Shown one piece after another: positions 37,383 to 46,034 of a DNA stretch of 61,762 nucleotides. The stretch lies in NCBI GenBank assembly GCA_029821735.1, contig JALGSU010000026.1, positions 1 through 61,762 on the forward strand. The letters are read 5' to 3'. Position 1 is the stretch's first letter, and each line of letters opens with the position of its first letter. Below the pieces are notes generated by a model. The model was given only the letters and a program-made list of their open reading frames with translations. It had not been told where the DNA came from and searched no databases. Made by a program: the position numbers and the translations under genes. This stretch comes from Candidatus Zipacnadia bacterium (GTDB taxonomy: Bacteria > Armatimonadota > Zipacnadia > Zipacnadales > UBA5352).

Positions 37383-38303
37383 ATGAAGCGTCTGGCGATA
37401 GTTGATTTCGATACCTCTCACGTGATTCAGTTCACGATGAGGATCAACAACCTTGAGGACATCGCGGAGGACCAGTGGATCGACAGCGACTTCCGCATCG
37501 TCGCTGGCCACAAGGGCAACTCGGAGATCACGACCCCCGAACTCCTGCAGGAATACACCGACAAACTGGTCGGCTGGGGCGTCGAACTCGTTGACAAACC
37601 CGAGGACCTCATCGGCATGGTTGATGGCGTCATGATCGAGTCGCAGGGCGGCAAAGAGCACCTCGAGAAGGCCAAGCCCTTCATCGAGGCCGGCATGCCC
37701 GTCTACATCGACAAGCCCTTCGCCTGTGACGTCGCCGACGGTCTCGAGATCAAGCGGCTCGCCGAGGCCAATGGCGTGCCCATCTTCTCAAGCTCCTCGC
37801 TCCGCTACGCTCTCGAAGTCCAGGATGTCCTCGCCGACGAGGAGGGCGTTGGTGACGTAATCGGCGCGCATGCCTTCAGCCCCGCCGGTCTGCATGAGGC
37901 CAACCCCGGCCTCTTCCACTATGGCATCCACGGCGTCGAGACGCTTTACGGGCTCATGGGCCCGGGCTGTGTTGAACTGAGCACGATCTTCGAGGACGGC
38001 GGCGAGGTCTCGGTCGGTCGCTGGGCCGACGGTCGCGTTGGCACTGTCCGCGGCACGCGGCCGCCAGGCGCGCACGCGTATGGCTTCACTGTCTGGGGCG
38101 AGAAGGGCGTCCGCCTCGAGCGCATCGACGCCTCTTATATCTACCGCGAGCTGCTCAAGCGAGTCATTCAGATGTTCGAGACCGGCGAGGCCGCTCTGGA
38201 CCTTGACGAGACGATCGAGATTGTCGCCTTCCAGGCTGCCGCGCTCAAGTCCGCCCACAACGGTGGCGCAGTCACGAAGCTCGAGTTCACCGCCGGCGGC
38301 TAA
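37383..38303 (+). CDS. Gfo/Idh/MocA-family oxidoreductase
   Basis: A 306-residue predicted NAD(P)-dependent sugar or sugar-alcohol dehydrogenase. The conserved EKP-type motif appears as VYIDKPFACDV (Lys for substrate and cofactor), followed by helix residues typical of the family, and a C-terminal beta-sheet domain with HYGIHGVETLYGLMGPG (metal or substrate His). The glycine-rich loop expected at the N-terminus is replaced by RLAIVDFDTSHVIQFTM. The ATG at 37383 follows GGAGGAAGGCC closely. It stands alone between a decayed gene and the convergent tmk; a perfect hairpin follows. Confidence 0.88.
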   Translation: MKRLAIVDFDTSHVIQFTMRINNLEDIAEDQWIDSDFRIVAGHKGNSEITTPELLQEYTDKLVGWGVELVDKPEDLIGMVDGVMIESQGGKEHLEKAKPFIEAGMPVYIDKPFACDVADGLEIKRLAEANGVPIFSSSSLRYALEVQDVLADEEGVGDVIGAHAFSPAGLHEANPGLFHYGIHGVETLYGLMGPGCVELSTIFEDGGEVSVGRWADGRVGTVRGTRPPGAHAYGFTVWGEKGVRLERIDASYIYRELLKRVIQMFETGEAALDLDETIEIVAFQAAALKSAHNGGAVTKLEFTAGG

Positions 38304-38327
38304 GCACCAATGGTTCCCAGAACTAAC

Positions 38328-38360
38328 AGCGGGCGTCCCTGTGAGGGACGCCCGCTTCTC
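38328..38360 (+). terminator. Rho-independent terminator after the oxidoreductase gene
   Basis: A perfect 13-bp stem (arms 38328-38340 and 38344-38356, 3-nt loop), followed by TCTCTTC. It may also serve the convergent tmk gene. Confidence 0.75.
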
Positions 38361-38377
38361 TTCGCCAACGACCTCGC

Positions 38378-39013
38378 TCAGATGTCCAGCAGGCCACTGA
38401 TCTCGCCAAACACCGCATCAGGCATCTGGCTCGCGTCCACTACAGCGCACCGCTCGCGATGCCGGTCGGCGTAGCTAAGGAAGCCTTCCCGCACTTTCTC
38501 GTGGAACGCGAGTTCCTGCCGCTCAATGCGATCGGCCTCTTCGTTGCCCTCGAAGGCCTCCGGGCCGAACTTCCGTTTCATACCCACCGTCGGATCGAGG
38601 TCCAGCACGACCGTCAGATCCGGCGTCACTCCGCCCGTCGCCTCGCCGCTGATCCGCTCCACCAGTTCCACTCCCTGCCCGCCGGCGTGCCCCTGGTAGG
38701 CCACCGTGGCCGCGTCAAACCGATCACACAGCACCATCCGTCCTGCCTCAAGCGCAGGCGCAATGATCTGCTGCACATGCTGTGCTCGTGAGGCGCAGAA
38801 CAGGAATATCTCCGTCAGCGGGTCCATCTCCGGGTATTCCGGGGCAAGCAGCAGCGAGCGCACTCCCTCGCCCACGGGCGTTCCGCCCGGCTCATGCGTC
38901 AGCACCGGATCATGCCCGGTCGCTCGCAGCGCCTCGGCGACCCGCGCCAGTTGCGTGGATTTCCCGCATCCCTCGACGCCGTCGAAAACTATGAATCGCA
39001 GATCGTCGCGCAC
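38378..39013 (-). CDS. tmk: Thymidylate kinase
   Basis: Phosphorylates dTMP to dTDP. The 211-residue product has the P-loop GVEGCGKST (12-20), HEPGGTPVGEGVR, and the DRFDAATVAYQG segment (DR motif). The start is a GTG at 39013, 6 nt after GGAGGC. It lies downstream of a small membrane protein gene (15 nt gap) and converges with the oxidoreductase gene. Confidence 0.95.
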   Translation of the reverse strand: MRDDLRFIVFDGVEGCGKSTQLARVAEALRATGHDPVLTHEPGGTPVGEGVRSLLLAPEYPEMDPLTEIFLFCASRAQHVQQIIAPALEAGRMVLCDRFDAATVAYQGHAGGQGVELVERISGEATGGVTPDLTVVLDLDPTVGMKRKFGPEAFEGNEEADRIERQELAFHEKVREGFLSYADRHRERCAVVDASQMPDAVFGEISGLLDI

Positions 39014-39028
39014 TCGTCTGCCTCCGTA

Positions 39029-39253
39029 TCAGTTCGTATCGTCTGCTGCATCGTCACCGTTGGTCTGAGGGGCTTCATCAGGCTCGGCTTCCTGCGCCTG
39101 TCCCGCGTCGAGATCCGCCGGTGGTGGCCCGACCACTTCCTCCACGTCATTGCCACCGGACGTGCGCATAGACGCTGTCAGCACGATAGACGCCACCACC
39201 ACGATCACAATCAGCACCACAACCAGCGCCAGCTTCTGCCCGCGATCATCCAT
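39029..39253 (-). CDS. Small single-span membrane protein with acidic tail
   Basis: A 74-residue protein: one membrane span (ALVVVLIVIVVVASIVL) and an acidic, Gly/Pro-rich extracytoplasmic or cytoplasmic tail (e.g. VEEVVGPPPADLDAGQAQEA). No family recognised. It lies between the oxidoreductase and tmk in a tight run (12 and 15 nt gaps), so it is likely translated with them. Its role is unknown. Confidence 0.6.
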   Translation of the reverse strand: MDDRGQKLALVVVLIVIVVVASIVLTASMRTSGGNDVEEVVGPPPADLDAGQAQEAEPDEAPQTNGDDAADDTN

Positions 39254-39265
39254 TCCTCTATCCCC

Positions 39266-40621
39266 TCACAACGCAAACCGCTCGGTGTGAATCTGGCCCG
39301 CGCGCACGCCGAGCTTGCGCAACTTTCTGACCACTGAGTTCATCATCATCGGTGGACCACACACGAAGAACGTCTTCTCGCTCAGATCCCCGCCTACGAA
39401 TCGGTGGATCTTGTCGCGATTGACCAAGCCCACCTCTCCCTCCCAACCCTCTGCGGGTTCGGAGAGCACGTGCGTCAGCGCCAGGCGAGGGAGTTCGCCG
39501 GTCGCGATCTGCTCGAGCTCTTCCCTGAACGCGATGTCCTCTTCAGTGCGGTTCGCGTAGAGCAGCGTCACCGACAGATCGGCGCTGGTGTCGCGCATCT
39601 GCCTGAGCATGCTCATGAAGGGCGTGATGCCGATCCCACCGGCGATCATCACGAGGTCATCGCTTGGCGCCAGCAGATAGCTGAAGCGCCCAAACGGTCC
39701 CTGCACGCGCGCCTGCGCCCCCTCCATCGTCTCCCCCACAGTCGCTGTGAAATCCCCACTTGCCTTGATGGTCGACGTCAGCGCGCCCTCCGTCGTGGGG
39801 CTCGAGGAGATGGTGAACGGATGCTCTTCACCATTGTACCGGTCGTCTCGGTAGAGGCTGAGGAAGTGGAATTGCCCTGGCAGATACTCAGGCACGCGCG
39901 TGCCATTCGGTGGGCTCAACTCCAGCGTGAACACGTTGTGGGTCTCCTGCTTGACGGACGTCACGCGCCATCCACGCGCCCGGTCCTTCCGCGGCCAGAC
40001 CAGCTTGTGCATCACCCACGCCAGCACTGCGAGGCCCATCGCCCCGTACCACACAACCTGCATCACCGGGAGCTTGATGTCCTTGCGCGCGAATGTGTGC
40101 AGCACGACCAGCGCGAGCATAACCAGCAGCACGTTATGCAGCATTCGCCAGACTTCGTACCGGAAGAGGCGGCCCTGGAGGATACTCGTGATGCCCTGAG
40201 CCCACAGTAGCAGAAGCGCGACCTTCCCCAGCGTGATCCACCACGGCAGACTCCGCGACGTGAGCAACTCCCACCCCGCGTCGCTCGCCGCCATCAGCAG
40301 GGGATGCAGCGTCAGCAATACGACCCCTACGATCGCCATCGCCCGGTGGAAACGCATCACCAGGTCGAGGCCGAACGCTCGATCGATCCAACGCAAGCGC
40401 GCCGCTAACACCAGGTTCAGCACCAATATCATGGTGCCGGCCAGACCGGCGCCTTTCCCCATCTCGAACGCAAAACTGTGGCTGGACACAGGCCGAAAGG
40501 CAGCGGCGATGAACAGGGGGCTGACCACCAGCGCGGCGTAGATCACGATCAGCGCAACTCCGCCCGCAGGCATACCATTTCCTGCCCAGCGCGGCTTGGC
40601 GACGGCACTGCCCTGTGCCAT
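39266..40621 (-). CDS. Ferric reductase-like membrane flavohaem oxidoreductase
   Basis: A 451-residue protein with six or so membrane spans followed by a flavodoxin-reductase-like domain. Spans carry paired His for two b-type haems: RFHRAMAIVGVVLLTLHP and MLHNVLLVMLALVVLH. The C-terminal half has the FAD motif EEHPFTISSSP, the NAD(P) loop GGIGITPFM and the CGPPMMMNS segment near the end. It belongs to the ferric reductase/NOX-like superfamily and would move electrons from NAD(P)H across the membrane; the acceptor is unknown. The ATG at 40621 follows GGAGGG by 7 nt. Its neighbours (Ycf45, tmk) give no clue to a role. Confidence 0.88.
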   Translation of the reverse strand: MAQGSAVAKPRWAGNGMPAGGVALIVIYAALVVSPLFIAAAFRPVSSHSFAFEMGKGAGLAGTMILVLNLVLAARLRWIDRAFGLDLVMRFHRAMAIVGVVLLTLHPLLMAASDAGWELLTSRSLPWWITLGKVALLLLWAQGITSILQGRLFRYEVWRMLHNVLLVMLALVVLHTFARKDIKLPVMQVVWYGAMGLAVLAWVMHKLVWPRKDRARGWRVTSVKQETHNVFTLELSPPNGTRVPEYLPGQFHFLSLYRDDRYNGEEHPFTISSSPTTEGALTSTIKASGDFTATVGETMEGAQARVQGPFGRFSYLLAPSDDLVMIAGGIGITPFMSMLRQMRDTSADLSVTLLYANRTEEDIAFREELEQIATGELPRLALTHVLSEPAEGWEGEVGLVNRDKIHRFVGGDLSEKTFFVCGPPMMMNSVVRKLRKLGVRAGQIHTERFAL

Positions 40622-40660
40622 CACGATCCCTCCCACTCGTTCAGGCCGTCTGCGCTTGCA

Positions 40661-42211
40661 TCAAGTCGTCCGCGGCGGCAGAATGCGAACTCGCCGCCTG
40701 GGGTAATCGCCAACAATCTTCGACTTCAGATTGCGCCGCTCGAGCAACTCCACCTGCAGCCGTCGAATGTATGCGCCCTGGGGCAGCAACTCAATCGGGA
40801 CGTGCTCCACGATCACCCGCTCCGCCGCTTCGTCCACCTCACGTAGCGCGAACTCCTCACGCGCGGCGTCCCGATCCGCATTGGCCAATTCCGTCAGAGC
40901 GTCCGCCACCTGCGTATATGTGTCGCTACGCACGGTCACCGCCGCCACAACGTCTTGCGGCGCCAGTCCCTGCTCGGCCGCCCACTCCGAAGTAATCACC
41001 ACGTCCGTTTCGTCGCGATCATCCGTCAACGTGATTGGTAGCCGCAGTTCCCGGAGGGCGCGCTCCACATGCTCTCGGCTGACACCGACTGGCAGCACCC
41101 GCAGCAGGCGCGGGCGATCTTCCGCCTGCCGCAACTCCAGCTCCAGCGTGTCCACCTCGTCGGGTTCAGCATCGATGCGTTTGGCAGCGTGCTCAAAGTG
41201 CGCGATCGACTGTTCCCGCGTGACCATCTTCCCGTCTTCGCCTATCTCACGTATCTCCGCCGTGACCGGCCGCCCGAGAAGCACCGTGTCCACCGCGTCG
41301 GCCACGTCGTGGTGGATCGCCACCACGTCCATGTCGATAATCTCTATGACGACGTCGAAGGTCGGCGGCGCCTTCCGCTCCAACACCGTCTTCTGAGTGC
41401 CCCGCCGCTTCGCCTCGTCATCGCCAAGGGTGACCGCCTGGATGCCCCCGACGAGATCCTCGAGCGTCGGATTGGACATCAGATTATCGAGGCTATTCCC
41501 ATGCGCGGTCGCGATCAGTTGCACACCACGCTCAGCGATAGTTCGTGCTGCTGCCGCCTCCGCCTCAGTTCCGATCTCATCGATCACGATGACTTCAGGC
41601 ATATGGTTCTCAACCGCTTCGATCATTACCTGATACTGCTCGCGATCGTGCGGCACCTGCATACGCCGCGCCCGGCCGATTGCGGGATGCGGCACGTCCC
41701 CGTCTCCGCCAATCTCGTTATTGGTGTCCACCACGACCACACGTTTGTCGAACTCACCGGCGAGCACGCGCGCCATCTCACGCAGCCTGGTGGTCTTGCC
41801 GACCCCCGGTCCTCCGAGCAGCATGATGTTCTGCCCAATCTCCACGATGTCCCGGATGATATCGATCGTCCCAAACACCGCTCGGCCAACGCGGCATGTC
41901 AGCCCCACGACTTCCCCGTGCCGATTGCGGATTGCGCTGATGCGATGCAGCGTCGCCTCAATCCCGGCGCGGTTGTCCCGGTCAAAATCGCTGATGCGCG
42001 ACGTCACGTGCTCGATATCCGCGCGCAAGGCCGGCGTGTTGCCCTCCATCTCAAAGCCCTCAGTGAACCGGACCTCTATCGGCCGCCCGACGTCCACTAC
42101 GACCTCAATCAGCTCATCCAGGTCGCGCCCCTCAAGCAGCGCTTTCACGCGCTCGGGCAGGACCGCGATGAATTCTTCGATGTCGCTGGTCACTTGTTCT
42201 CGCTCGTCCAT
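40661..42211 (-). CDS. Ycf45-like AAA ATPase with R3H-type tail (SpoIIIAA-related)
   Basis: A 516-residue cytosolic ATPase closely fitting the Ycf45/R3H ATPase family of cyanobacteria and other bacteria. Family segments: IEATLHRISAIRNRHGEVVG (84-103), Walker A GGPGVGKTT (133-141), the VVVVDTNNEIGGDGDVPHPA loop, MIEAVENHMPEVIVIDEIGT (Walker B), AERGVQLIATAHGN. The C-terminal stretch (AYIRRLQVELLERR, then YPRRRVRI) matches the family's R3H nucleic-acid-binding domain, but the His expected in RxxxH reads Val. The family is related to the ring ATPase SpoIIIAA, though no sporulation genes are seen here. Function in non-spore formers is unknown. Confidence 0.87.
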   Translation of the reverse strand: MDEREQVTSDIEEFIAVLPERVKALLEGRDLDELIEVVVDVGRPIEVRFTEGFEMEGNTPALRADIEHVTSRISDFDRDNRAGIEATLHRISAIRNRHGEVVGLTCRVGRAVFGTIDIIRDIVEIGQNIMLLGGPGVGKTTRLREMARVLAGEFDKRVVVVDTNNEIGGDGDVPHPAIGRARRMQVPHDREQYQVMIEAVENHMPEVIVIDEIGTEAEAAAARTIAERGVQLIATAHGNSLDNLMSNPTLEDLVGGIQAVTLGDDEAKRRGTQKTVLERKAPPTFDVVIEIIDMDVVAIHHDVADAVDTVLLGRPVTAEIREIGEDGKMVTREQSIAHFEHAAKRIDAEPDEVDTLELELRQAEDRPRLLRVLPVGVSREHVERALRELRLPITLTDDRDETDVVITSEWAAEQGLAPQDVVAAVTVRSDTYTQVADALTELANADRDAAREEFALREVDEAAERVIVEHVPIELLPQGAYIRRLQVELLERRNLKSKIVGDYPRRRVRILPPRTT

Positions 42212-42225
42212 GCCGCCCGTTCCTA

Positions 42226-43395
42226 TCAGCTAGCCGTTTCGGGCTTGCGGAAGATCAGGATGTATTCCTTTTGCATGACGTTGTAGAGCCCGAAAATGAT
42301 CTTGTCCAACGACTGCTCAAGAACCATCCCGGCCTCCTCACATGCCTTTACGAACATCCCCGTCGTATCTATCTCTTCGCCCTGATAGGTCATGTTCCCT
42401 ATCACCACCGCGCACTGGCGGCCGGGCTTCAGCGTTCGGTGCATCTCCCGAGCGGCGATTCGCATATCCCGCTCGTACAACTCAAAGCGCCGCTTACCCG
42501 TGCCGCGCACCCCGATGAACTCCTCGGATATCTCGTCCAGATCAAACCCCATCGCCGTAAGCGCGTGTTCATCGTTCTTGACGTAGTTGAGCGCAATCGA
42601 GTATGGCGGCGAGGTCACTATCCCATCGACGCTTGCCGTCTCCACCGGCAAATCCCGTGCATCACCGTTGCGCACGTCCACCTGACCGAACGTGAGCCCC
42701 AACTCAGCTTTCGCCCGTGCATGATCGTGTACTGATGCAAGCATCTTGTCGCGATTGACGACGAACGAGTCCCGCATGTCCTTGCGTCGGCGCGAGTTAT
42801 CCGAACGCGCTATCATCTCCGCGAGGTCGAAGAAGTCCCTAACTGGCCCCTCGGGCAACTCCGGTTGCTCCACATCGCTTTCGGAGCAGGGAGCCACGTA
42901 CTCAGCTGCCTCCTCGATATCGCCAAGCACCAACCATGCGCCCGTCTTCACCCGCGAGATCAGGCAACACAACGGAGACACATCCACGCCTATGCTATCG
43001 ATCCCCAGCAACTGCGCCTCCAGGACTGTCGTGCCCGAGCCGATGAACGGGTCGAGCACGGTCTCCCCAGGCCCGAGCCCTATGATACCCATTAACGCGC
43101 GGATCATCTGTGGGTGGAACTTGCCTTTGTAGGGATAGAACCAGTGGGTGAGATATTGGTTGACGGAGCGAGTCTGGTTGCACTGCTGGATGAAGTGGTA
43201 GTCGCTCAACCGGCCATCGACTGATTTGACGTAGGCGGATCGTCGCAGGAGGGGTTCGGGGTCAGTGTCATCGGGTACGGTGAACTCGCGCAGACTACCG
43301 GAGACTTCCCACTCCGCCGCGAGTCTCCCGAGCTCCATCTGTGCGAGCACGAGTTCGTAGATAAACTGTACGTTGTTGTGCAGTTCAAGCTGCAT
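42226..43395 (-). CDS. Site-specific DNA methyltransferase (N4-cytosine/N6-adenine type)
   Basis: A 389-residue SAM-dependent DNA methyltransferase. Motif I, DPFIGSGTT (115-123), and the catalytic motif IV, TSPPYSIALNY, are both clear; the N-terminal part starts MQLELHNNVQF, and WFYPYKGKFHPQMIRALM precedes motif I. Motif I precedes motif IV. No restriction endonuclease gene is adjacent: neighbours are a helicase and the Ycf45 ATPase. I chose the ATG at 43395 (AGGTGA about 11 nt upstream); a longer frame reaches 43485. Target site unknown. Confidence 0.86.
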   Translation of the reverse strand: MQLELHNNVQFIYELVLAQMELGRLAAEWEVSGSLREFTVPDDTDPEPLLRRSAYVKSVDGRLSDYHFIQQCNQTRSVNQYLTHWFYPYKGKFHPQMIRALMGIIGLGPGETVLDPFIGSGTTVLEAQLLGIDSIGVDVSPLCCLISRVKTGAWLVLGDIEEAAEYVAPCSESDVEQPELPEGPVRDFFDLAEMIARSDNSRRRKDMRDSFVVNRDKMLASVHDHARAKAELGLTFGQVDVRNGDARDLPVETASVDGIVTSPPYSIALNYVKNDEHALTAMGFDLDEISEEFIGVRGTGKRRFELYERDMRIAAREMHRTLKPGRQCAVVIGNMTYQGEEIDTTGMFVKACEEAGMVLEQSLDKIIFGLYNVMQKEYILIFRKPETAS

Positions 43396-43513
43396 TGGTT
43401 GCTGCGTCACCTGCGCGTGTGATGGCCAATCGTGTACGCTCGGAGCTTTCGCCGACGCCCGTAAGGCGACCTCCCGCGACCGCATGCCCTCGGGCCCCGG
43501 TCGCCGGGTGGCC

Positions 43514-45841
43514 CTACCCTCTCTCCAGCTTGGCGATGGACGCCAGCAGTTTCTTCACGCCCCCACCGCCCTTGAAGGCTACGGTGACTTTCCAGTCATC
43601 GTCCTCAGGCTCGGCGGAGACGACGACGCCTTTGCCGAACTTGTGGTGATGAACCTTGTCGCCAGCTTTGTAGGCGTCACCGGCGGCTGCGGCGGTGCGC
43701 TTCTTGCGCACGGCGGCTGCTTTGGCTTCGGCTTTGGCGGTGACGACTTCCTCGGCCTCGGTTTCTTTGCGCACTCGGGAGGCGTTCTCTCTGGCGCGAT
43801 TCATCAGCTTGCCGATGTCCATCTTCTTGCCGGTCTTCGGATCCTCGAAGACGTCCTCGCCCGCGTCGAGCATCCTCGGCTGCGAGCCGCCCGAGAAGTT
43901 CTGCCGACGGTCCAGCAGCTCCTTCGGGAGGTGCTTGAGGAAACGCGACGGGGCCTGCCGCCGCACTTCGCCATAGATGGTCCGCTGGAACGCGTGGCTG
44001 ATGTAGAGCAGCTTCTCCGCCCGGGTTATCCCGACGTAGGCCAGCCGCCGCTCCTCTTCGATCTCGCTCTCATCGCCCATCGAGCGTTCGTGCGGGAATA
44101 TCCCGTCCTCGAGGCCCACGAGAAACACTATGGGGAACTCGAGTCCCTTCGCCGAATGCAGCGTCATAAGCGAGACCGCGCCGGTGATCTCGTCGGCCTC
44201 ATCCAGATCCGAGATCAGCGCGATGTGCTCCAGGAAATCGCCGAGTTTGGCGTCCGGGTTCTTGCGCACATAGGCAGCCGCCGTGCTGACGAACTCCTGC
44301 AGGTTCTCTACGCGCATGGCGTCCTCGGCCTTCCCGGTATCCCGGTAGGCCTGGATCATCCCGGTATCTTCCACGACTGCGCGCACAAGGTCCGGCAACG
44401 GCGCGTATGGCACTCGTCCACGCATCGCAATCATCATATCGTAGAAGTATTCCACCGATTCCCGCGCTCGCTTGCGCTGATCCTCGTCGGCGGCGAAGAC
44501 CCGACACGATTCGAGCAGTGGCTTACCATCACGTTCGCTCATGATGGTGATGGCCTTCACGGTTGTGTCGCCGATGCCGCGCGTGGGCTTGTTGATGATG
44601 CGGCGCAGCGAGAGGTCGTCGGCGGGGTTGAACAGGCACCGCAGGTAGGCGATCGCGTCCTTGATTTCCGCGCGCTCGAAGAAGCTCAAGCCTCCGACGA
44701 TGTCGTAGGGAATCTGCATGGTCGCAAGCGCCTGCTCGAAGGCTCGCGACATCGCATTTGTGCGGTATAGAATCGCGTATTCCCCAAAGCGAGCCGCTTT
44801 CGCCCTGACCTGGGTCGCGATGGTCTGCGCCACCCATTCCGCTTCCTCTTCACCGTTGAGCGCCTCGTAGACGATGATATTGTCGCCCGGCGGATTCGCA
44901 GTCCACAGCTTCTTGTCGGCACGGCTCTTGTTGTTTTGGATGACCGCAAACGCGCATTCGATGATCTTCCCAGTAGACCGATAGTTCTGCTCGAGCTTCA
45001 CCACGGTCGCGTCCGGGTAGTGCTTGTGGAAGTCGAGGATGATCCCGACGTTGGCCCCACGCCAGCCGTAGATGCTCTGGTCATCGTCACCTACTACGCA
45101 CAGGTTCCCGTGTCCCTCAGAAAGCAGTTGCACGAACCGGAACTGCGCGAAGTTGATGTCCTGGTACTCGTCCACCAGCACGAACCGGAAACGCTGCTGG
45201 TACTTCGTGCGCACATCTTCCTGTGTCTCGAGCAACTGCACAGCTTTCATGATGAGGTCATCGAAATCAAGCGCCTGGTTCCGTTCGAGCGCGCGCTGGT
45301 ACCGGTCATACGCCTTGGCCACCAGCTTCTCAAAGCCCCCGCGCCGCGTCCGTCGATACTCGTCCGGACCGATCAGCTCGTTCTTCGCGGCACTGACGGC
45401 GTCGAGCACGTCACGCGTGTTCCAGTCGGCAGCTTTCTCGTCCTCGGCCGCAAGCGGCTCAATGCGCGCCAGAATCTCCTTCATGATGGCCTGTTGATCG
45501 CCGTCGTCGAAGATCGAGTAGGCGGGTGGCACGCCGATTGCTTCGCCCTCCACGCGCAGAATCCGCGCGCACATCGAGTGGAACGTACCCGCCCAGACGT
45601 CGCGCGCGCCACTGCCCACGAGGTCCTCGATGCGCTCTTTCATCTCGTTCGCGGCCTTGTTCGTGAACGTGACCGCGAGAATCTCGGAGGGCTTGACGCC
45701 CTTGTTCCCGATCATGTGGGCAATGCGGTAGGTCAGCGCGCGTGTCTTGCCCGATCCAGCGCCCGCAAAGATCAGTACTGGGCCCTCAGTCGTCTCGGCT
45801 GCAAGGCGTTGTTCGTCGTTGAGCTTGCTCAGCAATGACAT
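43514..45841 (-). CDS. pcrA: UvrD/PcrA-type ATP-dependent DNA helicase
   Basis: A 775-residue superfamily 1A 3'-5' helicase for repair and removal of proteins from DNA. Helicase motifs in order: Q-motif LNDEQ, Walker A GAGSGKT (27-33), TFTNKAANEMKERI, Walker B DEYQDIN, VGDDDQSIYGWRGA, and later TLHSAKGLEFPIVF and YVGITRAEKLLY. The C-terminus has the basic linker and the small Tudor-like domain, with KVHHHKFGKGVVV. PcrA and UvrD cannot be told apart by eye; the length and C-terminal domain favour PcrA. The ATG at 45841 is divergent from the membrane gene at 46035. Confidence 0.93.
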   Translation of the reverse strand: MSLLSKLNDEQRLAAETTEGPVLIFAGAGSGKTRALTYRIAHMIGNKGVKPSEILAVTFTNKAANEMKERIEDLVGSGARDVWAGTFHSMCARILRVEGEAIGVPPAYSIFDDGDQQAIMKEILARIEPLAAEDEKAADWNTRDVLDAVSAAKNELIGPDEYRRTRRGGFEKLVAKAYDRYQRALERNQALDFDDLIMKAVQLLETQEDVRTKYQQRFRFVLVDEYQDINFAQFRFVQLLSEGHGNLCVVGDDDQSIYGWRGANVGIILDFHKHYPDATVVKLEQNYRSTGKIIECAFAVIQNNKSRADKKLWTANPPGDNIIVYEALNGEEEAEWVAQTIATQVRAKAARFGEYAILYRTNAMSRAFEQALATMQIPYDIVGGLSFFERAEIKDAIAYLRCLFNPADDLSLRRIINKPTRGIGDTTVKAITIMSERDGKPLLESCRVFAADEDQRKRARESVEYFYDMMIAMRGRVPYAPLPDLVRAVVEDTGMIQAYRDTGKAEDAMRVENLQEFVSTAAAYVRKNPDAKLGDFLEHIALISDLDEADEITGAVSLMTLHSAKGLEFPIVFLVGLEDGIFPHERSMGDESEIEEERRLAYVGITRAEKLLYISHAFQRTIYGEVRRQAPSRFLKHLPKELLDRRQNFSGGSQPRMLDAGEDVFEDPKTGKKMDIGKLMNRARENASRVRKETEAEEVVTAKAEAKAAAVRKKRTAAAAGDAYKAGDKVHHHKFGKGVVVSAEPEDDDWKVTVAFKGGGGVKKLLASIAKLERG

Positions 45842-46034
45842 TGAGTGGTGTTACCTTTCTGCAATGGAAAACGCCCCCGCTGGACGAGGGCGCAGGTGTC
45901 GTGCCTGTATGATACCACATTCGACCCGAACCACGCCACCACGTCCGTTCGAGGACTTCGCCGCGGGTCTGCGGATGCCTGCCGGCGCCTGCGGGATCGG
46001 AGGAAAGTGCGCAAACTCCGGCGAAAGCCGCTTC

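Noticed and set aside
43373..44770. Long plus-strand open frame (465 codons) over the helicase gene
   Set aside because: It lies opposite clear UvrD/PcrA motifs; the composition is shadow-like.
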